From: Streptomyces toyocaensis
Lineage (GTDB): Bacteria; Actinomycetota; Actinomycetes; Streptomycetales; Streptomycetaceae
Reading direction: 5' to 3'
Length of the DNA stretch: 36,475 nt
Assembly (NCBI RefSeq): GCF_000725125.1
Contig: NZ_JFCB01000052.1
Span: 1 to 36,475 of the forward strand
Shown in pieces: positions 30,923 to 36,475 of the stretch. Made by a program: the position numbers and the translations under genes. The stretch's first letter is position 1; each line of letters begins with the position of its first letter. The notes under the pieces are model-generated. The model saw nothing but the letters and a program-made list of their open reading frames with translations, ran no database searches and had not been told where the DNA came from.

Positions 30923-32425
30923 GTGATCCTGTTAAGAGTTCCCCGAACCCGGCGCAGACGGCTGGGAGTTGCCGCGGCGGCCGGCGGCCTGCTCGCGGCC
31001 CTGCTCACGGCAGCGCCGGCCGCGGCGATCCCCGACCCCGGGGACACGCCCGCCGGGCAGAAGGAGGTCTCGCGCAGCGCCCAGGCCGAGGTGCGCGAGG
31101 CCATCGAGAGCGGCGAGATACCCGGCCAGGACGAGGTCGTCCACTCCGGCAACATCGAGCACGTGGCCAACATCCCCAAGGACGTGCTGTCCGGCACCAA
31201 TTCGGACCTGGCCTTCCAGGGCCGGTACGCGTTCGCGGGCAACTACGACGGCTTCCGCATCTTCGACATCAGCGACCCGAGGGCGCCGAAGACGGTGGCC
31301 CAGGTGCTGTGCCCGGGCTCGCAGAACGACATCTCCGTCTCCGGCGACCTGCTGTTCCTGTCCACCGACTCCTCGCGCAGCGACAGCAGTTGCAACAGCA
31401 CCACGCAGCCGGCCACCGAGAAGTCCTCGTGGGAGGGCATGAAGGTCTTCGACATCAGCGACAAGCGCAACCCGCGCTACGTCGCCGCCGTCGAGACCGC
31501 CTGCGGCTCGCACACCCACACGCTGGTGCCCGAGCGCGGAAACGTCTACGTCTACGTCTCCTCGTACTCACCGAACGCCGCCTACCCTGACTGCCAGCCG
31601 CCGCACGACGGCATCTCCGTCATCAAGGTGCCGCGCAAGGCCCCGCACAAGGCGGCCGTCGTCGGATTCCCGGTGCTGTTCCCGGGTGAGGGCCCGGACG
31701 GCGGCGGCAACCCGGGCGCGCCCACCAACCCGGGTGTCTCCAAGACCACCGGCTGCCACGACATCACCGTGCTGCCGTCGAAGGACCTGGCCGCCGGTGC
31801 CTGCATGGGTGACGGCATCCTGTTCTCCATCAAGGATCCGGAGCGGCCCCGGGTGATCGACCGGGTCCAGGACAACGTCAACTTCGCGTTCTGGCACTCG
31901 GCCACCTTCAACCAGCGGGCCGACAAGGTCGTCTTCACCGACGAGCTGGGCGGCGGCGGCGGTGCCACCTGCAACGCGGAGATCGGCCCGAACCGCGGCG
32001 CGGACGGCATCTACGACATCGTCGGCAAGGGCGAGCGGAGCAAGCTGGTCTTCCGCAGCTACTTCAAGATCCCGCGCCACCAGGCGGACACCGAGAACTG
32101 CGTGGCCCACAACGGCTCGCTGATCCCGGTCCGCGGCCGGGACCTGATGGTGCAGGCGTGGTACCAGGGCGGCGTCTCCGTCTGGGACTTCACCAACTCC
32201 TCGAAGCCGAAGGAGATCGCCTACTTCGAGCGCGGCCCGCTGTCCACCGACCGCATCACCACCGGCGGTTCCTGGTCGGCGTACTACTACAACGGCTACA
32301 TCTACTCGAACGACATCGCCAAGGGCTTCGACGTCCTGAAGATCGACGACCGGCGCACGGACCCGGCCCGCTGGGTCCACATGCGTGAGCTCAACGTGCA
32401 GACGCAGCCGGACTACTTCGACTGA
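30923..32425 (+). CDS. Secreted LVIVD-repeat beta-propeller protein
   Basis: A 500-residue exported protein. A basic start (RVPRTRRRRLGVAA) and hydrophobic core end at an AAPAAA cleavage site near residue 36. The mature part contains propeller repeats with the LVIVD-like pattern x-x-x-IFDISDP: GFRIFDISDPRAPK, GMKVFDISDKRNPR, GISVIKVPRKAPH and GVSVWDFTNSSKPK. Conserved histidines (GSHTHTLVP, GCHDITVL, FWHSATFN, ENCVAHNGS) are spaced between blades and may bind metal. GTG at 30923 has GGAGG 7 bases upstream. It is divergent from a DUF305 lipoprotein, a pairing that suggests a joint envelope or metal-related role. It overlaps the convergent TetR gene by 13 bases. Confidence 0.9.
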   Translation: MILLRVPRTRRRRLGVAAAAGGLLAALLTAAPAAAIPDPGDTPAGQKEVSRSAQAEVREAIESGEIPGQDEVVHSGNIEHVANIPKDVLSGTNSDLAFQGRYAFAGNYDGFRIFDISDPRAPKTVAQVLCPGSQNDISVSGDLLFLSTDSSRSDSSCNSTTQPATEKSSWEGMKVFDISDKRNPRYVAAVETACGSHTHTLVPERGNVYVYVSSYSPNAAYPDCQPPHDGISVIKVPRKAPHKAAVVGFPVLFPGEGPDGGGNPGAPTNPGVSKTTGCHDITVLPSKDLAAGACMGDGILFSIKDPERPRVIDRVQDNVNFAFWHSATFNQRADKVVFTDELGGGGGATCNAEIGPNRGADGIYDIVGKGERSKLVFRSYFKIPRHQADTENCVAHNGSLIPVRGRDLMVQAWYQGGVSVWDFTNSSKPKEIAYFERGPLSTDRITTGGSWSAYYYNGYIYSNDIAKGFDVLKIDDRRTDPARWVHMRELNVQTQPDYFD

Positions 32426-33090
32426 GCCTCCGGCTCCGTCGCGAAGAACCGGGCCATGTCCGTCCGGTCCTTCGCGCCCGTCCCGCCGGACGCCGCGGCG
32501 TCCGGCGGGACACCCATGGTCCAGTCGAGCCGGTAGCGCTTGAACAGCTCCGCGCGCAGCAGCGGCACCGGCATCGGCGCGCCGGGCATCAGGGCCGCGT
32601 AGACGGCGCCCATCAGCAGGGCGCGCAGCACCGGATAGTCGGTCTCGACGTCGTGGGAGCCGTGCCGGGCGACGGTGTCGCTCAGTAGTTCGGCCAGCCG
32701 CCGCTGTTCGGGGCAGGGCAGGAAACCCTCGGCCTGCAGCAGCCCGGCCATGTGCTGGCGCATCAGCACCGGCCGGTCCCGCGCGAGGCCCAGGATGGCG
32801 TCGATGGCCCGCGCCATCCGCTCCCGGCCGTCGTCGGTACGCGGTTCGCGCTCCAGGGCCTCCTCCAGCGTCCTGTGCATCAGCCGGTGCACGGCGGACT
32901 GCACGAGCTGGCGTTTCCCCGGGAAGTAGTACGAGACCAGACCCCGCGCGGAACCCGCACGGTCGGCGATGTCGCCGAGCGTCGTCGCCTCGTACCCGTG
33001 CTCGCCGACCAACTCGACGGCGGCGTGCAGAAGCCGCTCCTTCGAACGCCTCCGCAACTCTTCATTGACCAGGGCGCTGCGCGGGGACAT
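32413..33090 (-). CDS. TetR-family transcriptional regulator
   Basis: A 225-residue repressor. The N-terminal helix-turn-helix (ERLLHAAVELVGEHGYEATTLGDIADRAG, SARGLVSYYFPGKRQLV) is a typical TetR DNA-binding domain with the 'Y-x-F-x-x-K' motif; the rest is an all-helical ligand domain. ATG at 33090 has AGGAG 7 bases upstream; an upstream in-frame ATG at 33123 would lie inside the operator and is rejected. A TATAGT -10 and a 21-bp palindrome (33104-33124) overlap just upstream, so it represses itself. It converges with and overlaps the LVIVD gene. Its other targets are not evident. Confidence 0.92.
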   Translation of the reverse strand: MSPRSALVNEELRRRSKERLLHAAVELVGEHGYEATTLGDIADRAGSARGLVSYYFPGKRQLVQSAVHRLMHRTLEEALEREPRTDDGRERMARAIDAILGLARDRPVLMRQHMAGLLQAEGFLPCPEQRRLAELLSDTVARHGSHDVETDYPVLRALLMGAVYAALMPGAPMPVPLLRAELFKRYRLDWTMGVPPDAAASGGTGAKDRTDMARFFATEPEAQSK

Positions 33091-33103
33091 GCTGGACTCC
33101 TGC

Positions 33104-33128
33104 GTTGACTGGCTGCCAGCCAACTATA
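33104..33128 (-). promoter_or_regulatory. TetR operator palindrome and -10 box
   Basis: A 21-bp palindrome (33104-33124) reads GTTG-n-CTGGC-n-GCCAG-n-CAAC, symmetric apart from one mismatched pair and the centre. On the minus strand a TATAGT box (33128-33123) overlaps its end. It lies 14 bases upstream of the TetR start, the classic autorepression layout. Confidence 0.8.
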
Positions 33129-33271
33129 CTCAACGCGTCCGGTCCAGGCCCCTTGTGGGGCCCGTTCCGGGCTGCCGTCCACCTCGGGCGACGCGGGGGA
33201 TCGTCCGAGGTGGCCGGCTCGGCAGGGCCGACCGGGGAGAGTGAGCTCGGGCCCTCGATGACGGGGGAGCG

Positions 33272-33964
33272 CTACGACGCGCGCCGGGCGGGCGCCGGGT
33301 GCCGGTGCCGGTGGACGCCCACCGCCGCCGCCACGACCAGGGCGCCGAACAGCCAGCCGCCGAGGACGTCCGTGGGCCAGTGCACGCCCAGCCACACGCG
33401 GGTGAGTCCGACGCCGGTGACCGAGACGGCCGCCACCGTCACCGCCGTGAGCCACAGGACGCGGCCCGCCCCGTGGCGGCGCAGGAGCCACAGCAGCAGA
33501 CCGCACACGACGGCCGCCGTCATGGCGTGACCGGACGGGAAGGCCGCGTAGTGCGCCGAGTCGACCGGGTCGGGCCAGACAGGGCGGGCGCGGTCCAGCG
33601 AGGCCTTCAGGCCCTGCTGCACGGCCGTCGCGACGGCCACCGTCAGCACCAGCCACAGAGCGGTCCACCGGTCCGCGTACCGCCACACCAGCAGCCCCGC
33701 CGCCACGGCGCACAGCACACGCATCGTCCACGGGTCCCACACCCAGTCCGTCAGGACCCGGGCGGCCTGGGTCAGTCCCGGTTCCGCCACCGCCCAGCGG
33801 TGGGTGGTGCGGGAGATGTCTCCGTCCAGGCCGAGCAGCGGTCTCCACTCGGCGGCGACCAGCGCCAGCAGCAGCGCCGAGCACAGTGCCAGCACGCCGG
33901 CGGACAGGGTGACGGGACGGTGCTGCGGGGGCTCGGGAGGGGCATCGGTGTGGGGGGTGTGCAT
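33272..33964 (-). CDS. PAP2-family membrane phosphatase
   Basis: A 230-residue membrane protein with five to six hydrophobic helices. The three-part PAP2 active site is complete: KASLDRARP (motif 1), AFPSGHAMTA (motif 2) and TRVWLGVHWPTDVLGG (motif 3, with the nucleophilic His and the Asp). It probably dephosphorylates lipid phosphates such as undecaprenyl pyrophosphate or phosphatidic acid on the outer face. A His/Arg-rich C-terminus (VHRHRHPAPARR) follows. ATG at 33964 has AAGGAT about 8 bases upstream. It is transcribed leftward, 75 bases after the M56 peptidase gene. Confidence 0.93.
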   Translation of the reverse strand: MHTPHTDAPPEPPQHRPVTLSAGVLALCSALLLALVAAEWRPLLGLDGDISRTTHRWAVAEPGLTQAARVLTDWVWDPWTMRVLCAVAAGLLVWRYADRWTALWLVLTVAVATAVQQGLKASLDRARPVWPDPVDSAHYAAFPSGHAMTAAVVCGLLLWLLRRHGAGRVLWLTAVTVAAVSVTGVGLTRVWLGVHWPTDVLGGWLFGALVVAAAVGVHRHRHPAPARRAS

Positions 33965-34039
33965 GGGGGCGATCCTTGCGGACCGGCGGCGTCCGGGGCC
34001 AGTCCTGTCACCGCCGCCGGGCCCGTGTCGGCCCGCGGA

Positions 34040-34975
34040 CTATCCCAGTGCCCGCAATCCCGGCACGAACGCCACCAGGACGGGCATCACCGGCACCAGC
34101 GAGGCCACGGCGGTCAGCCGCAGCCGCCGCCCCGGGCTCAGCCGGTCCGCGGGAGTGAGCAGCCGGTGGACACGGGCCGGGACCTGCGCCCGCGGGTCCG
34201 GACCGGGGCCGAACACCCCACGGTGCTCGTTGAGTTCCACCAGGGCGAGGGCCGTGGTCAGCCGGCCGACGCGGCGGGAGGCCACATCGTCGGCGGCGAG
34301 TTCGACCAGCCGGTGCATCTCCTCGCGGAACGCCGCGAACACCGGCACCTGCGGGAACCCGCCCGCCAGCGCGGACGAGCAGTGCAGCAGCCAGTCGTGC
34401 CGGGCCCGGGCGTGCCCGCGCTCGTGGGCGAGGACGGCGTCCAGCTGCCTGCCCTTCAGGCGGCGCAAGGCGGCCGTGGTGACCACCAGCCGGGGCGGGG
34501 TACCGGGCAGCCACCAGGCGTCGGGCCGCTCGCCCTCCAGGACCACCAGCCGCTCGGAGGCCGGCTCCTCCCCGGGCAGCAGCGGGGCGCGCAGGCGTAG
34601 TTGGGCCCGGCGCGTCCCGCGCCGTGCGCGGGCCCGTACGACCTCCCGGACCAGCATCGCCGCGCTCCACAGGCCGCCGCACGCCAGGGTCACCGCGGTG
34701 GTCTGCGCCCAGAGCCCCGACGTGCCGAGGGAGTACGCCCCCACCACGGCACGGGGCGCGGTGGCGAACACCTGGCCGCCGACCACGTGCCAGGCGGCCG
34801 CGGCGCTGAACGTCATCGACAGGGCGCAGCACAGCAGGACGGTCGCGATCACGCACTGCCAGGCCCACAGCGCCACCACCGGTTCACGGTCCGGCCAGTC
34901 GGCCCGGGCGAGCAGCCGGGGACCCACGACGGCGGTCAGGACGCCGAGCATCAGCAGGACCGCGGGGAGGATCAT
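34040..34975 (-). CDS. M56-family membrane metallopeptidase (BlaR1/MecR1-like)
   Basis: A 311-residue membrane protease. About four hydrophobic helices (two near the N-terminus, one near 95, one at the C-terminus) flank a cytoplasmic zinc-peptidase domain with the HERGH motif (about 181-185) and a downstream ELAADDVAS supplying the third ligand Glu and Asp. Family members cleave regulators or membrane proteins; in BlaR1/MecR1 the partner is a BlaI repressor. There is no penicillin-binding sensor domain and no BlaI gene adjacent, so its substrate is unknown. Transcribed leftward toward the PAP2 gene, after the DUF5134 gene. Confidence 0.9.
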   Translation of the reverse strand: MILPAVLLMLGVLTAVVGPRLLARADWPDREPVVALWAWQCVIATVLLCCALSMTFSAAAAWHVVGGQVFATAPRAVVGAYSLGTSGLWAQTTAVTLACGGLWSAAMLVREVVRARARRGTRRAQLRLRAPLLPGEEPASERLVVLEGERPDAWWLPGTPPRLVVTTAALRRLKGRQLDAVLAHERGHARARHDWLLHCSSALAGGFPQVPVFAAFREEMHRLVELAADDVASRRVGRLTTALALVELNEHRGVFGPGPDPRAQVPARVHRLLTPADRLSPGRRLRLTAVASLVPVMPVLVAFVPGLRALG

Positions 34976-35085
34976 GTCCGCAGCCTATGAGCGCGGGCCG
35001 CTCGGCGATACGGACCTGTGGCCCGAAGTGACGCAGACAACGGTCCCGGGGCGGGCGCCGCCGGACCGAGCCGGCCCCCGGGCCG

Positions 35086-35646
35086 TCACATGGCCGGCAG
35101 CATGGCCACCATCGCGATGCCCATGGCCAGCCGGCAGGCCCGCGCCAGCTCCGGCCGGTCGCCCCAGCCGGTGCCCGGGGCGCCCCCCGCGGCCGCGCTC
35201 GCGGGGACCAGGCGGATGCCCGAGACGAGCACGTACGCGACGAAGTAGAGCAGCAGGATCCCGGTCAGCAGGGGCGTGCCCGGACCGTCGTGCCCGGGTC
35301 CGTGTCCCCGCCCGTGCCCGGAGGAGGCGGCCATGGTCACGGCCATGTACACCATCGCCGCGGCACCCACCAGATGGTGCAGATGGCGCGGAGCCGCGCG
35401 GGCCGCCCACAGCGCGTGCAGGCCGGCCGCGCCGAACACCGCCGCGTGGGCCTGCCAGGCCCAGGACGGTGGGGTGAACGCCGCCGCGGGCACGGCCATC
35501 ACCGCCATGCCGAAACCCATGAGCGCCTCCCCGCCCGCGGCGCGGCACTGCTCCTCGACGCTGCTGCGCATCCGCAGCAGGCAGTAGCCGCCGGTGGCCG
35601 CGCAGAGCGCGACCAGCAGCCAGCCCGACGACGCCGGTCCGTGCAC
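35086..35646 (-). CDS. DUF5134 membrane protein
   Basis: A 186-residue integral membrane protein with about five hydrophobic helices: WLLVALCAATGGYCLL, MGFGMAVMAVPAAAF, AAVFGAAGLHALWAAR, LVGAAAMVYMAVTMAA and LLTGILLLYFVAYVLVSGI. A short His/Gly-rich loop (GHGRGHGPGHDG) sits between helices 4 and 5 and may bind metal. The layout and HHLVG-AAMVYM helix fit DUF5134; function is unknown. GTG at 35646 has GGAGG 5 bases upstream. It is the first gene of a leftward set followed by the M56 peptidase and PAP2 genes. Confidence 0.82.
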   Translation of the reverse strand: MHGPASSGWLLVALCAATGGYCLLRMRSSVEEQCRAAGGEALMGFGMAVMAVPAAAFTPPSWAWQAHAAVFGAAGLHALWAARAAPRHLHHLVGAAAMVYMAVTMAASSGHGRGHGPGHDGPGTPLLTGILLLYFVAYVLVSGIRLVPASAAAGGAPGTGWGDRPELARACRLAMGIAMVAMLPAM

Positions 35647-35769
35647 GCGAACCTCCCCCTCGACCCGTTCGGCGGTCGGTCAGGGGATGCCCGGCACCGG
35701 CGGAGGGCACGCGGGCGCACGGAGGTACACGGGGAGCGTTCAGGGGAGTACAGCAGGTGAGAGATGTGC

Positions 35770-35795
35770 TTTACTAGTAAATTACCTGCTAACGT
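35770..35795 (+). promoter_or_regulatory. Palindrome and -10 box before right-edge FUSC gene
   Basis: The perfect 12-bp palindrome TTTACTAGTAAA (35770-35781) runs into GTAAATTAC, a second partial palindrome. TAACGT (35790-35795) ends 8 bases before the ATG at 35804 and no ribosome site intervenes, suggesting a leaderless, repressor-controlled promoter. Confidence 0.6.
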
Positions 35796-35803
35796 CTTAC
35801 TCC

Positions 35804-36475
35804 ATGAGCAGTGCCGTCTCCTCCCCGCCCCCCGTCCGGCGTCTTCCCCTCGCCGGAGCGCTGCGCCTCGGGCGGCCCTCCGACATCTGGTTCAAGCCCG
35901 CCCTCAGCGTGGTCGCCGCGGCTGCCCCGCCCAATCTGCTCCTGGTCGCGCTCGGCCGGCTCGACCTGGCGATCTACACGATGGCCGGCTCCCTCTGCGC
36001 GCTGTACGCCCACGACCGCCCCTACGCCGCCCGGGCCAGGGTGCTGGCAGGGGTGGTGCTCGGCATGCTCGGCGGCCTCGCCGTGTCCCTGGTCACCGCC
36101 TCCCTGACGGCGGACGCCGTCGTCCTGGTCACCGTCGGAGCGGTCGTTGCCGCCGTGCAGAGGGCGCTGTGCGACGCCTCCCGCATCGGGCCGCCCGGGA
36201 ACGTGGTCCTCACCTTCGTCAGCTCCGCCTCACTGTTCCTCTCCCAGAGCATCGGCCAGGTCCCCGGCCATCTGGCGCTCGCCGCCGCGGCCGGTCTGTG
36301 GGCCTATGTCGTGGGCATGGCGCCCTCGCCGTTCCGGCCGCACGGCCCCGAGCGCCGCGCCACCGCCCACGCACTGAACGCCTCCGCCGCGTACGTGGAG
36401 AACGGCGGCACCGGCGCCCGCGCCGCCGCCCACGCGGCCGTGCGGGCCGCCCGGCGGGCCCTGCTCGCCGCCGGC
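35804..36475 (+). CDS. FUSC-family membrane protein, 5' part
   Basis: The first 224 codons of a protein running off the right edge. After a Pro-rich start it reads LRLGRPSDIWFKPALSVVAAAAPPNLLLVALGRLDLAIYTMAG, then helices VLAGVVLGMLGGLAVSLVTASL, AVVLVTVGAVVAAVQRALC and NVVLTFVSSASLFLSQSIG. It then enters a soluble, Ala-rich helical segment (AHALNASAAYVENG). This is the first half of the FUSC/aromatic-exporter architecture. It is not closely similar to the FUSC protein at 17219. The ATG at 35804 has no ribosome site and is probably translated from a leaderless mRNA. Confidence 0.8.
   Translation, partial: MSSAVSSPPPVRRLPLAGALRLGRPSDIWFKPALSVVAAAAPPNLLLVALGRLDLAIYTMAGSLCALYAHDRPYAARARVLAGVVLGMLGGLAVSLVTASLTADAVVLVTVGAVVAAVQRALCDASRIGPPGNVVLTFVSSASLFLSQSIGQVPGHLALAAAAGLWAYVVGMAPSPFRPHGPERRATAHALNASAAYVENGGTGARAAAHAAVRAARRALLAAG

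Noticed and set aside
32413..33123. TetR start at the upstream ATG (33123)
   Set aside because: That codon lies inside the operator and -10 box; the ATG at 33090 has a proper AGGAG.

Overview
The window looks like a chromosomal segment of a high-GC actinomycete, almost certainly Streptomyces. The evidence is the very strong G/C preference at third codon positions, many GTG starts, several probable leaderless promoters, and typical streptomycete families: a LAL-type LuxR regulator, an RsbW-like ATPase, DUF5997, DUF6214, DUF5134, DUF4142 and LVIVD-repeat proteins. About 33 genes are whole or cut only by the window edge, and at least two decayed remnants are present. I see no rRNA, tRNA, transposase, integrase, CRISPR array or secondary-metabolite core enzyme.

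Region 1 (1-7440) is dominated by transport. A heterodimer-type ABC exporter pair (one subunit cut by the left edge) runs leftward. A MarR regulator diverges from a canonical ABC exporter, with a MarR-like palindrome between them. A short MltG-like transglycosylase, a flavoprotein oxidoreductase and a YjbQ-family protein follow. Region 2 (7484-15483) is regulatory and stress-related. It holds a large LAL regulator divergent from an RsbW-like kinase, a two-domain universal stress protein, a two-gene CPA2 antiporter/RCK_C module, a sliding-clamp-like remnant, and a divergent pair of DUF5997 and a LysR effector domain that lacks its DNA-binding half.

Region 3 (15500-22914) holds a DUF4142 protein, an Lrp regulator divergent from a FUSC exporter with a repeated operator-like element, a lactonase-fold beta-propeller, a CbiX-like protein lacking the expected histidines, an N-acetylglucosamine-kinase-like protein and uracil-DNA glycosylase. 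Region 4 (22915-29400) holds a six-Asp-box propeller protein, a PaaX-like pseudogene, a secreted PL3 pectate lyase under a promoter whose spacer holds an AAGCGCTT operator, an old-yellow-enzyme reductase divergent from an ArsR regulator with twin 16-bp operators, a 660-bp gene-poor gap and an FprA-type ferredoxin reductase. Region 5 (29489-36475) holds DUF6214, a divergent DUF305 lipoprotein/LVIVD protein pair, a TetR gene with a palindrome over its promoter, a PAP2 phosphatase, an M56 peptidase, a DUF5134 membrane protein and a second FUSC protein cut by the right edge.

Taken together this is an accessory but ordinary-looking chromosome section of local regulator-target modules. The most unusual items are the DUF5997/LysR-effector-domain pair (DUF5997 is an internal duplication), the ABC subunit with a destroyed Walker A and H-loop, the CbiX-like protein without its histidines, and the two gene remnants. 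All functional calls rest on reading motifs by eye; no database search was run.
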